Below are positions 33,852 through 46,600 of a DNA stretch of 64,000 nt, in pieces. A program made the translations under genes and the position numbers. The stretch covers positions 248,001 to 312,000 of the forward strand of contig JAACJP010000031.1 in NCBI GenBank assembly GCA_013368375.1. The letters run 5' to 3'. The DNA comes from Tricholomella constricta. Taxonomy: Eukaryota > Basidiomycota > Agaricomycetes > Agaricales > Lyophyllaceae. The notes below the pieces were generated by a model. That model was not told where the DNA came from. It ran no database searches and was given only the letters and a program-made list of their open reading frames with translations. Each line of letters opens with the position of its first letter. Position 1 is the first letter of the stretch.

Positions 33852-35736
33852 TTACATGTAATCCTTTTCGTCCATATCGCTCAAGAACCAATTCGCCTCA
33901 AACGTAGCCCGGAGTTCCTTCGGGAGCTCTGTCAACACCCTCAGCTTTAGCAGCTCGGCAAGGTCCATGGCCATCTTGTAGTGTTCGTTGGACACCCAGG
34001 TCTCTGTCTCGAATCCAATTATGCCTCGGCACCCCTCAAAATTCTCGTCCGCTACTTGCAGCTTCGCGCTCAGCTCCTTCGTCTCGCATAGGTCCTCAGG
34101 TTCGAACACGACTGGACACGGCACACCATCCCCCGTAAGCCACCCCCATATCTCCGTTGCCTCTATAAGCGAAGTCTTCAGCGCGTGAGTCTCACCCTCC
34201 CACGGAGCACCGGCTTGGTTGAAAAGGCGGCCGATGAACATGGACAAAGGGTCCGACAACGCATCGTGATGGAGCTTGTTGTATTTCTCTGTGTTCTTGA
34301 CGTAGTGAAAGTGGACGAGACGGCGGTGGTAGAGTTCCATCGCGTGGCTCTGCTCGAATTGGTCTAGTTCGTCCATGTTCGTCGGCACTGAGGGCGAGGT
34401 GAGAGCCTGCGAGACCGGGTCATCGTAGTTCTGGAAGCGACCCGGTATACCAGCGAGGAGAAATGGGGGTAGAATTGAGGTGTGTTGCCAGTCGATCAGG
34501 CCCATGATTGTTAACTGATTAGAATCTGACGACGTCGACACGATGATGTTGCTCGGCTGGAGATCGGGATGGCGGATACAGAAACGATGGAGGGCTGAGT
34601 TCTTGGGGACCAGCAAGGATGCGATGAGAGAGTAGCGTTGGAGGTTCTTGATGTGGTCCGACGGTGACTGCTCCTTGTGCCCGTAAGCCTCCCTTCTTTC
34701 ACGCTGGAACGGTAGTAGCGGTCGACCGAATCGTTCTAGATACGCTTGTTCCTTGCGAGCTACTGCTACGAGCGCTGCCTCGGCGCTTTCGTCTATAATC
34801 TCGATCAGTTCTGGAATTTCAACAAAAGAAAAAGCAGAGTGGCATACACGGTCCCCTGTCCACGTCGAGCTGCGACCTCCTTCCGTACCACATATGCAGC
34901 CTGGCATCTAGACCGACGCAGAAGAGCTCGTCGTTGAGTGGGATGCCTGTCCTCCCTGCCACCTTCTCCAGGTCGCTGGTATAGTAGAGGCTTCCACCAG
35001 CCGGAAAACGAATCGACATCATGCGAGACTCGAGTTGAGCAAGTTGACGCAAGACTAAAACGATTTCCTCTTCGTCCAGCTCCAGCCACACGTCGCTGAG
35101 CTTCGTACCTCTCATATACTCCATGAAGATATATTCCGTCTTCGCAGCGTTGTCCGACGAAGGAGAGTAATCGTAAACCTCGGGAACAGGCAGCCCGGAG
35201 GAACGGAGGAAACGCATTGTGGCCACTTCACTAGCGATAGCGTAGAACTTGGGGACCGTGACGGGGTAGGGGATGCGGGCTACCATCTCGAAGCCCCCAT
35301 GCATGGTGATAAGGAAAGTCCGGTTGAAGCCGCCCTCGGCGAGTTTCACAAATGTGTCGATATCTTGAGAACTACGACCAACAGACTGCGCCGCAAGTCG
35401 ACAAAGCTCGTCGACGTCGAACTCACGTCTGCGCTCTTCAAGGCGAAGATCATTGTTGACGCTGTGCGAGATCACGGATTAGACATATACGCCAGAGAAC
35501 AACATGTATAAGACTTACAGCCAGCGTCCCGATGAATAGTTGAAGAGATCATTAGGAGAGTCTGACATGCTTGAGAATGTACGACATGGCAGCTGCCAAC
35601 AGGTCCGAGTGAAGTCAGAGATTGAGGAAGAAAGATATGCTGAACGCAGCGAGGAGAGAGGACGGCGCAGAGGCGGACAGAATGAGACTGGCAGCAAATT
35701 GAAGACGAGCCTCGCACGCCCGAGAGAGTAGTGCAT
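33852..35736 (-). CDS. Aminoglycoside phosphotransferase-fold kinase (PKL/CAK/Fmp29-like)
   Basis: Kinase-like protein of the APH superfamily, expanded in Agaricomycetes, related to the mitochondrial Fmp29/AIM9 group. Exon 1 (ATG 35736) encodes MHYSLGRARLVFNLLPVSF, Arg/Ser-rich and acid-free, a likely mitochondrial presequence, and ends FSSMSDSPNDLFNYSSGRWL. A GTAAGT intron joins it to VNNDLRLEERRREFDVDEL. Then FVKLAEGGFNRTFLI (nucleotide loop), ARIPYPVTVPKFYAIASEVA (with the conserved Glu), EYIFMEYMRGTKLSDVW (hinge). An intron at about 34845-34795 gives the continuous RGPYESAEAALVAVARKEQ. Catalytic loop is CIRHPDLQPSNIIV, and the metal Asp is in MGLIDWQHTSILP. Stop at 33852. Substrate unknown. 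Confidence 0.88.
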
Positions 35737-36218
35737 AAAAGTGTGCGAAGGGTTGGAAGAGGCAAGGGGATTCAATTACAGACTCAGATACAGTCAAAGC
35801 TGTCCTAAGTACATGTAAAGTTGAGGACCGATCAGTTGAACTTCAGCAGGACCAAGCAAAGCATAATATCTTACACAGCTACTTACCCCAGCCTTGTTCA
35901 TCCCAACAGTACTCCATGGTTTGGATTCGTCGCACCGTCTATTCGTTCATCCTGACTCGGATACTTAGTGAGCTCTCGCAGTTGTTTGCACTCGGTCTGG
36001 TGGCCAGCGAACCTGCGAAACTGTACCTGCGAGGATTGCATCTGGCATGGTTTCTTGTCATGCGCATAGTGTTCTTGGAGCCGGTCCGATTCTTGAAATG
36101 ATATGGGAATCTTCTGATTCTTGTCACTTACAAAGCCCTCCTGATTTAAAGGCGAGCCTCTACTCCACTTTGTCTCCGTTTCCCAACAGCATAACAACAC
36201 CCATCGTCACCACTAAGA
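35737..36218. other. Divergent intergenic region
   Basis: Promoter region between the kinase (-) and the hydrolase (+). An ORF of 61 codons at 35916-36101 has no family resemblance and is not annotated. Confidence 0.5.
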
Positions 36219-37243
36219 ATGGAGAAGGTCGCAGAGATTGAGTCAAGAGAAATCTTCGACGTCATTGAGTCCAGTAGGTTCATGATCTCCTAGAAGGACG
36301 CCTCTGTACTGACTCTGGCTCTAGCGATCGGTGCATTCATCCCCTTGTTGGAGGAGAGGCGTGCAGAAATCCAAGAGATACCCAGGAAGACATTCAAATA
36401 CGGGCCTACAGACCGCCACCAGGTACGTTATATCCGGAATAATTAATACAAACCTCTAAGTCACTACAGCTCGATGTTTACTACCCCATTGCTCCCAATC
36501 CATCCGGGACGACCCAAATCCTCGTGTGGATATACGGCGGCGGCTTCGCCACCGGAGAGCGCCAGATGAAGGCCCCTGCAGACCTCGGCTATGCCTGTGT
36601 GGGAGCATACTTTGCGCGAAGGGGCTTCATCGTCATCATCCCCGATTACAGGCTCTCACCCGAAACCGTCTTCCCCGGCGGCGCAGAAGACGTCCGCGAC
36701 TCCGTCCTATGGGCGATTAAGAATCCGGAGCACCTCACGACCTCCACAACACCGAACCCTGACACCAAGGGCATATTCTTGATGGGTCACTCCGCCGGCG
36801 CCGTCCACGCCTTTACTGTGCTAGTCCTTCCTGAGACGCCCGAGTCTGCGATCGTGCGGCCGAGCATTGCGGGTGCGATCCTCTGTGCGGGAGTACAGCA
36901 CTATGATGGTCTCGGGCCTGATAACCTCATGCTGACCTGTGCAGTCCATTACTATGCTGAGGGTGTAGAGAAGAATGCACCGCGTGAGTTGTTGCGCCGT
37001 GCGTCTGATGCCACCGTTGCGGCTTTGCCGCGCACGGTGTTGGTGGTGGCGGAGCGGGAGCCGGAGTGGCTGTTGAAGGTGAATGACGATTTCGCGGAGG
37101 AGCTAGAGGCTCGCACTGGAGTGAAGCCGGCGAAGGTTGTTGCGAAAGGCCATAACCATCTCAGTACAAATTGGGCGCTTGGGACGGGGCAGGGAGAGAC
37201 ATGGGCAGAGGACGTTATTGCATGGATTAAGCAGGATCAATGA
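36219..37243 (+). CDS. Alpha/beta hydrolase-fold esterase
   Basis: Esterase/lipase of the alpha/beta hydrolase-3 kind. Start ATG 36219 (MEKVAEIESREIFDVIES); two introns (about 36273-36325 and 36423-36470) lead to the main exon. Motifs: DVYYPIAP, WIYGGGFATGE (oxyanion hole, YGGG instead of the common HGGG), VIIPDYRLSPETVFPGGAEDV, LMGHSAGAVHA (nucleophile elbow G-H-S-A-G), and KGHNHLSTNWALGTG near the end supplying the catalytic His. The acid residue is probably in the VVAEREPEW region. About 300 residues, no signal peptide seen, so probably intracellular. Its 3' end is duplicated directly downstream. The substrate cannot be inferred. Confidence 0.88.
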
Positions 37244-37434
37244 CTAGTGGTACACAGATAGGACATTCGCCATAAAGGCAGCCGAAAATATTATTGCGAG
37301 AGGCCTTAACCATCTCAGTACAAATTGGGCGTTTGGGGCGGGGCAAGGAGAAGCATAGGCAGAAGATGGTTATTGCGTGGATCAAAGCACAGAGTGGATG
37401 GACATTTGCTACAAAGAAAGCCGAAAAAAAAGTG
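37138..37434 (+). repeat. Tandem duplication of the hydrolase 3' end
   Basis: Two head-to-tail copies of about 145-155 bp: about 37138-37291 and about 37292-37434. Shared words include CCATCTCAGTACAAATTGGG, GGGGCA-GGAGA and the trailing GCCGAAAA. The first copy encodes the last 33 codons, stop and 3' flank of the esterase; the second has small indels and does not continue the frame. Confidence 0.8.
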
Positions 37435-37445
37435 AAGCCGACAAG

Positions 37446-37531
37446 TGGGGGCACCGCGGATTGAACGCGGGACCTTCAGAATGTTGATGGACAACTTCAG
37501 TCTGCTGCTCTCCCAACTGAGCTATGCCCCC
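37446..37531 (-). tRNA. tRNA-Phe (GAA) with a short intron
   Basis: Read on the minus strand it starts GGGGGCATAGCTCAGTTGGG and ends with the matching TGCCCCC plus A, a 7-bp perfect acceptor stem. The D arm (GCTC...GAGC) and the T arm (CCGCG-TTCAATC-CGCGG) are canonical. The anticodon loop reads CTGAAG with anticodon GAA; after position 37 about 13 bases (TTGTCCATCAACA) intervene before the 3' half of the stem (TCTGA), the expected tRNA-intron position. The anticodon stem has one mismatch (27-43). No encoded CCA, as expected for eukaryotes. Confidence 0.9.
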
Positions 37532-37575
37532 GTATATTCGAGGAAACCTTTAGTCAAACTCAGTATTAATTACTG

Positions 37576-40500
37576 ATGCGAACCTTGACCATGCCCCATC
37601 GCAATACCGCCGCTGGCGGCACTAAATCTCGCTCACCCTTACCGCCTTCAAACTACAAGATCTCTCTATCACCACGTCCGTTTCTACCGCCATCTCACTA
37701 CGCGGCAGCAGCTGGGATATCTTATGTTCGTCGCTCGCCCAGCAACGGCCAAGAGTACAGCGACTCTAATGATCGCGCAAAAAGTTCGACTGACAACGGC
37801 GAAAATTCAGGCGAGGATTATACCAGCGTATTCATGCCTGTAGGATATCCATCCGACGCTGAGTCCGCGTCCAATTCGTCGATCGAGTTCAACGTCTCTG
37901 CTACACGCCGCTCGCCCGGCAAAGAAAAGCAATCTTCAAGCCGGCGTGGGCGGCGCCAAAGTCTCATCAACGACCTCCCTCAGCTTGAAGCTAATCTCCT
38001 GCCATCTCTTAGAGACACCATTAATCGTATGACGCGACCCCCATCTCGGACAGGTTTATCTGCATCGTCGGAAAGCGCGTCACATCTTGGTGTACCGAAG
38101 CCCGTGCGGTCTTCCAGGTCTCTTTCCCCTTCAGGTACCTCAGAATCTAACCCCAAAACATCCCACTTTGACGAATATCCGACATTCGAGCCCTCCACTC
38201 CACAACCCTCGTCTTCCAGTGATTCCATTCCCGCAAAAACTGCCGAAATCCTGATGCCAAGGACGAATCAACCTCCAAAGCCCCCCCTCAAGTCTGCGCT
38301 GCGACCCCCAACCCCCAAAATGTTTACCAAAGCTTGCAATGACTACCCAACCGGCACGTCGACGAAATCTGTTCGTAGCATCCTCAAGCAGGCTGCTATA
38401 GCCACGTCCACTGCAAATCAAACGTCAACAGCGAATGTATATCCAGTGCTTTTCCTATATCTAATCTTCGCTAACACGGCTTAAAGGCGGCAGGGCCGCC
38501 CCCACGTTCTCGGTCTCGTGCAGATACAGGATCTAAACCTATGGTCTCTTTCGAAGAGCAACATATTGCGCCACCACCCCGCCCTCCTCACAAAATACCG
38601 TCAGAGTCCAGAGAGCCAGACCGTCCTCAAGCTTCCAACATCCCTCGTCTGCAGGGAAAACGCTTCGGCGCCCGACCTCAATGTTCAACCGATGAGTCCG
38701 AATCCGAGGATCAATATGACGCTGGAAGGCGAAAACATCGCCAGCTTGTAGTCACTAACGCAGAAGTGTTCCCTTCGAGTTCCGAAAGTGACATTGAGTG
38801 GAGGGACAGGGAGAGGGCTCGAGGGCGAACTAGCGTGGAGCATAGAAAGGACCGACGGAATTCGCGTGGAGATACGCAAGGGGTTGGGCTTGGTATCGAC
38901 TTTGACTCAGGGTCAAAGAAGAACAGGCCGGGATCTGTATCCAGGAAGGAGACAACCAACCCATCTCACCGGGAACCTTCTGTCCGATCGACGCGTCGTA
39001 CGGAAGATCCACAGACATCATCAAGTACCTCACGTTCATCGGAATACCACTCAGCTAAGGACTCCAAAGCTAATCGAAATCCTGTCGATACGCTAGATGT
39101 ATCACGCGAACATCAGCGACGTCGCACAGCTCTTCTAGGAATTGTATCCCGCCTTGACATTGAGCGGCACCCAACGGCGGTGGAAGAAGACAGCGAAAAT
39201 GACCATCATGGCGAGGAAGGGTTTGACACTTCAGGCTCCTTCGATTATCCAGAACCGGGTCGAAACTCGAATGCGATTTCTCAGCAGCTGCGCGAGGATG
39301 ATTCCCATTACGAGAGCGAAGACCAGGCGGCCCAACCCTCTCCGCACACCCGAAGAGACCGCCCAAGAAGCTCAAGCCGTACGCCGACATCGACATACCT
39401 ATCATCCACCGATAATGACGAACAGCTCACAAGGGCGCAATCTTCCTACACTCGCGCAACACTCCATCCCGAGCGATATCTCGGGCCTTCCCACCCCAAT
39501 TCTTCAAGGCAGAGGAAGGCCTCCCGATCACCTGTTGTCCCGCAGGCAGACACGTCCACATTCCCAGCGGCGTTGCGACGGCACTCCGTTTATCATCGTC
39601 CGCCAAGTCCAGACCCACCGAATGAGGCGGTAGAGAAGAGGACAAATGATAAGAGATTATCGGGGACGAACCCAAACCTGCGCAAGCAGCAGCGCGATTC
39701 GAGCGTGCAAATACGTGAAAGTGGGGATAGGAGCTCACAACCTCATGCCGCCGCTGCGCGTGAACGCAAGGCGTATGGAATTCCACCATCCAACTCGGAC
39801 GAAGAATACCCGGGATTTAGCAGGCGAATGCTGCCGCATGTGGATAGCGACTTATCGTCGGTAGGAAGCATGTACTGGGATGACGACACGGAATCAGAGC
39901 TGAGCCCTGCTGCTGAGACGTTGTTCAGAAAGTTGGGAGGAAGTCAAGCCAAAGGAGACAGGAAAAGTTACCAAGTAAGCTCTCTGTTTATGGCTTGTAA
40001 TCACCCGAGTTATTGATGTCTGTTGTCAGTCAAGTGAAGAGAAAGCGTCGCGATCTGGGGCAGGTTCGAGCGCTCAGAGCCCGGCTAATGCTGTGCAAAA
40101 AAAAGACGAGCGTCACCAGTCCCGTCTTCCTTCGCCTTCGCCGCGGCGTGAAGAACGTCGTACCAGGTTCCAGTTACCCAGCCCCCCACCGGCACATGTC
40201 GATGACTCGAATGACCGTTTGAATGATATGGAGACGCGACGGCAGAAAGTTATCATCGAAATCTACGAGGCGGAAGCAGCTTTCGTCAAACGTATGCAAG
40301 TCTTCGTGCAGCTTTTCGTCCTACCCCTTCGCGTCCAGAATAGCAAGGACTGGATTTCAGGCGTCCCTTCCGAGGTCGCGCGCCTTTTCGACTGGCTGGA
40401 AGATATCGTAGTTCTACACACCCAGATCCTGTCGGCTCTCGAAAGTATTCGCGCTACACAGCGCCCCATCGTCGAGCGGATCGCCGAGTCAATACGTGTA

Positions 40501-42041
40501 TATATCCCAAGACTCGAAGTGTACCAGCCCTACCTCGTCAAACTGGTGGACGTGATGGCATTGATCGACCAGCTGATGAAGGACGACCAGAGCGACTTTG
40601 GAGAGTATGTCCGTCTGCAGGAGGCGGCACCGGAAAGTGAAGGATGGAATTTCCAGGATTTTCTGGTGGAACCCGTGAACGTTCTGGCCAAATTTCCAGA
40701 GTTTCTCTCCGTACGTGCGCAACGTCAGATCGGTCCACAATCACTCACATTTGCTTAGAGGCTCCTAGATCTGACGCCAAAAGGCCACAGGGACTATCTT
40801 TCCACCTTCGCGCTAGTGCACTCCACGGACATGTTTATCCGAGTTATGACGGAGGTCAAGGTTCGTGAAGACGAGTATGACATGATTCAAAGATTTGCTG
40901 CTCGCATACAAGGACTGGCTCCATCTTCTCAGCTCGCAACTAGGGAAAGGCGACTTCTACACCAAGGAATTCTTCATCTTACGGACGTCGAAGAGACGAC
41001 TTCCAATGACCTCTCGGCAACAACTGGCACGTCGAAGATCTCGCGCTACTTCCCTACAGGAATGGCACGCAGCGGCGGTAACTCTGCTAACTGGACAGCC
41101 AAGCCTATGGCTGCTATTAGCGAACGGGACACTGGAGGTGGAAGATCAGGATCTACAAACTCTTCAAGTACTCTCAGTTCTCTTAGGACGGCCTCATCTG
41201 GTAGCTCTTCAAGCGCTTCGTCTATCTTTTTCTCATCTTTTCGGATTCCAATTCCTCAAGGACGCCTCAATAAGGCTCGCCTTCCTTCTCTCAAGGCGCC
41301 CGACTCACCAAGTCCGGCACCGTGCAGCAGTAACACACCCTTCGTCGGGACTCCTGTCCAGGTATTCGTATTCACAGATCTCATGCTTCTTGCGGCGCCA
41401 ACTTCGACCACTGAACCGGACGGGTGGACCCTCCTGAGGCACATCGGTACTGTCAGGATCCTTGGCGTCTATTTTCGAGAACAGGACTCTCATGGTCTCC
41501 ACGATAACTACCTCTTACTGTCCATACTTACTTTTCCCCTATTGCAGATCCAGAAACCATCACAGTTGAAGCCCTTCCGGTGGACGCACTCAAGCTGAAT
41601 CAAACAACGAACGTGGACGAGGGTTCCGTATATCTGTTCCGCTTTCTCGTTCCCAAAGACGCGTCGGTGGACCCCTCAGATGATGCCTCTTCTGCCAGTG
41701 TTCCAGACGACGAAGGTCCTCGCCGGTCCCAGTGGCTCTTATCGCTCCGGCGCTGTCAAAAGTTCACCACATGCTCACTCGCGATTCCGTCAAAGCAGCA
41801 CGACCCGCAGTTGGACGTGGCGTTCGATAAGCACCAGGCGGTGTTCTCGCTGCTTGCGTCGGGGCTGCCGCTGCCCAAGAGCCCTTCCATGCAGATGGCG
41901 GATATGCTTGGTGGGGACGCGGAGGATGCGACGACGCAGGAACGGCAGGAGCGCGGATGGTGGTCGTTGAGGTTTCAGCAGGTCTTTCGTGAGATTCAGC
42001 GACAGGATATGGCGTTGGCTTCCACTGTGCTGGATGTTTGA
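37576..42041 (+). CDS. Dbl-homology (RhoGEF) domain protein
   Basis: Large signalling protein of about 1,400 residues that should activate a Rho/Cdc42-type GTPase at the cell cortex. Start ATG 37576 (MRTLTMPHRNTAAGG); the Met at 37591 is an alternative. The first 850 residues are Ser/Arg/Pro-rich and disordered with many SSR and RRSP phospho-site-like words. The DH domain begins at about 40225 with ETRRQKVIIEIYEAEAAFVKRM and continues LFDWLEDIVVLHTQILSALE, then YQPYLVKLVDVMALIDQL. The helix NFQDFLVEPVNVLAKFPEFLS is the conserved QRhxRYPLLL-equivalent, here divergent. A PH-like segment follows (VQVFVFTDLMLLAAPTST...GWTLLRHIGTVRILGV; QWLLSLRRCQKF). Introns lie at about 38436, 39975, 40710 and 41475. 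Stop at 42039-42041. Confidence 0.85.
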
Positions 42042-42432
42042 TTCGAATTGGTGCATCGGTGGACCTGATGGTGGCATTTTTTGTTGTTTGCTTTGTCTGT
42101 TGTGGCAATTGTATAGATTCGGGCCCCTAATTTATCACGTCTACAGACTGTACACGCGAGCAGCGGAGTGCAAATCAGAAAGTAATCTTGAGCAAGAATG
42201 AGGCATAGGACAGGGACAGGGACAAGTACAAGCTGATGTTCGCGACATACATACACAAGCATGGGCTTTCGATGTATACACCGGCTATTGCAACACCAAC
42301 GAAAACAATAACAGCGAGCAGGACAAGGGCAAGCGGAGGGGGCTGATCTGGTACTACTGATTACGGACCCAAACGCGTGCGCAGACGATCGGGCTACTGA
42401 CAACACTGACAGTGGAGGGAATGGTATACTGC
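42042..42432. other. 3' intergenic between convergent genes
   Basis: Space between the RhoGEF and CFIm25 stops. No gene seen. Confidence 0.5.
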
Positions 42433-43513
<1,081 letters not shown>

Positions 43514-43688
43514 GGCGGGGACTCAGGAGAGGAACAGTGGGCACGTGATACGCGGCGTAATTTTTGGAAATCAGGAACGGCTCGCGTGCGGAACAGACGC
43601 CTATTTCTCGACGGATCTCGAGAGACCCCTCTGCCGCACCACGTCTAATGCTCTCCCAAGATAAAGGCTAACAGGGACGGCAGGCTAA

Positions 43689-46600
43689 ATGGCCCAAGGA
43701 CAGTCAACTCTCAGCACCTCGTCTTTGTTTCCGAGTCTCGCTGCCATGCTGCAGCAGTCATCGGTGACGGCCCCTGAGTCTCCGAGTCTCACCATGAACA
43801 CCGCTCTGGACACTTCAGACGACAGCCAGGCTGAGACAACGAGTACGACTCATCGTGCCGCATATCTTCACCCACCCCTGCGTCGAGATGGCTTGGCTCG
43901 CAGGTCCAGCACGGGTAATGTAAACGACAGACCGTGGACAGAACAATCAAAAAAGAACGCTCACGACGACTCTCCTCTGTTGCGTAGATCTGGGTAAGTT
44001 CTCTCTCTCCGTGCAGTATGTCAAGGGGTTCCGATCATGATCATATCACTGGCAAATCCCTATTTTCTGGCTCCCTGTGCTTCTATCTGTTACATAACTG
44101 CCTCTATTGCAATCATCGCCGCGACATGAGCATTATGATTCTGACCATGTCCAAATAGGCTTCTCCAGCCTAGATCATATAACCCACCGAACGGCTTTGC
44201 GTCCCAACTCAGCGATTATCCTGCAGCTATGCAGAACAGGGCGCAGCCGGTGCTTCATTCGCAGGACACGATTCGCATGAAAACAATGGAGCTCTCCAAC
44301 ATGTCCTTTTCACCTTCTTCTTCCTCTGGTGCCGCCGTCTCACCACCGTCATCCTCATCACCACCGATCAACGAAAGCCTCACGCCGTCACAACTATTAA
44401 GCACATCTGAGGGCGCCCCGCCGGCACCATCCGTTTCTGCCTCACCTCCGTCTGCCGTGCGATCACAACAGAGCGACGATGCAACACCTCGTATGCCTTC
44501 CCAGCCCTCAGGACTGAGTCTCCTTCGCCAAGAGTACGAGTCTGGGTACAATTCAGATTCAGAAGGATCCCGTACCCCTACTGCTCCGTCGCGCAGCGTT
44601 GCGACCACCCCACGCGTGCATTGGACGGACTCCTACATCAGTGGCCCAAGGCCGACTTCAATGGCTAGCACAAGCCCGGCGGCGTCGCGTCTCTCTCCTC
44701 CTGTAATACCGTCCCCAGACATAACCGAGACCACACCCTTGATCCATAGGGTGTCGTCTCCTGTATCTCTCTCAGCTCCGCCAGACCACCCACGTCACGC
44801 CATCGCTCCAAAACCAACTTCCGTTGGTGTGGACTTAAGTGCCAGTCTGATGTATGCCATGGAGATCGTGCCGCATATCCTGGCAGTGTCTGTAAAAAGC
44901 ATCCCCGCAGTTCTCCTTGGGTGCCTGTTGAATATTTTGGACGGCGTTTCGTGTACGTCTATTCCTTTCGTCCGTCCCTTCTTAAAGTCGCTGCTATTCT
45001 TGTTTGCTTATCGCCTGTTCTTTTTAACTTTCCTACTTCCGCTGCTTATTGCTCCGAAATCATAATGCTCATTGACACAACTTTTGTCTTTGAAAATCTA
45101 GACGGCATGATTCTCTTTCCAGGCACAGGCATCTTCTCCGATTTGGGGCCTATGGGTGTTTCCATGTTCTTTCTTTCGTAAGTTTTCGTCTCCTGTTGTC
45201 CCTCCACTTTTATTTTTCCACATCGTCACAACTTATCGCTCAAGTACTTACTTTGCTAATTTGTCCTGACTCATCTTTTGACGACTTTCAGGACGACTCT
45301 CGCGCAACTGGTATACACATGCGGTGGCAGTGGATTTGCGGGTGCGAATGGAAGCATGATGATTGAAGTCGTGGTACGTACCCACTCCATTTTTGAAACC
45401 GCCTCTCAATGCCCATGGTGCTATACTTGGTTGACTTCGATCATCCTACGTTCTCATCATATTCTGCGATGCAAAATGCAAAATTGACTCTGAAATCTCT
45501 CTATTCCAGCCTTTCTTTCACATTCTAGCGAGTGACATCGCAGCACAAATTGGCGAAAATAATCCAAAGGAGATTATCGCGACTACGCTCGCTGCCTATG
45601 CACTTAGTTCGATACTCACAGGTGTGTGTTGATTCTCTGCTTCCCCTCCTCTAATGCGCCCGTACTAATATGACGAACCTTAGGTCTGACCTTTTTCTTA
45701 TTGGGCGCGCTCAAACTTGGGGTCCTGATCGGGTTCTTCCCGAGGCACATTCTCGTGGGGTGCGTCTCTCTTTCCCGTCTCAGTGATATACTTCATTGAC
45801 TCATCTATCGCTAGATGCATAGGCGGAGTGGGTGCGTTCCTCATTGAGACGGGGTATGTACTACTGCTCTCCTTCATTCTCTCAAGGCCGAGATAAATGA
45901 CCAGTCCATCCGCTGTGCAGATTCACCGTGAGCATGCGAATCGGAGAAGGCGACTTGGGGGCGAACTGGGAGACGATCGAGACGATGTTCCTCAGCACGC
46001 ACAACCTCATTCTTTGGGTCATCCCGCTGGTCCTAGCCGTCTTGTTGAGAGTGATCACGCACAAGTTCCACCATCAATTGATATTTCCCGTTTGTGAGTC
46101 AATGTTACCTACTTTTACTTTTTACCTTCGTTGCTCCTTATGGCCCTTCATGGCCCCAAGGGATGCCTCGATCCATAGTTCCTTGTTCGCGTTATATTTT
46201 GCTGATCTGGAACGGTAGATTTCCTCGCCATCCCTGTCCTTTTCTACATCGTCGTTGCCGCTGCCGGTTTCAATTTGTGGGACCTTAGGAGGTCTGGGTG
46301 GATATTTGACATGGGGAATGGAGAGGTGGAGCCGTGGTACAAGTTCTACTCCCATTTCGGTAAGGAATTATCCTCCATATCACGTTTTTACTTGCCTTAT
46401 CCCGGTGTAGATCTGCGTGCCGTGAGGTTTGGAGCACTTTGGGCGACATTACCGACCCAGTTCGCGTTGTGAGTCGATTTTTCTGTGGACACTTAATGAA
46501 ATCTTACGTTCGTGATGCAGGCTGTTTTTCAACATCCTGCATCCTCCTCTTAATGTCCCTGCACTCTGTATGTTGGTTTCTTTCGAAATTTATGATTGGT

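Noticed and set aside
35916..36101. 61-codon ORF with a hydrophobic stretch in the intergenic region
   Set aside because: No family resemblance, no splice context, and it overlaps the expected promoter of the hydrolase.
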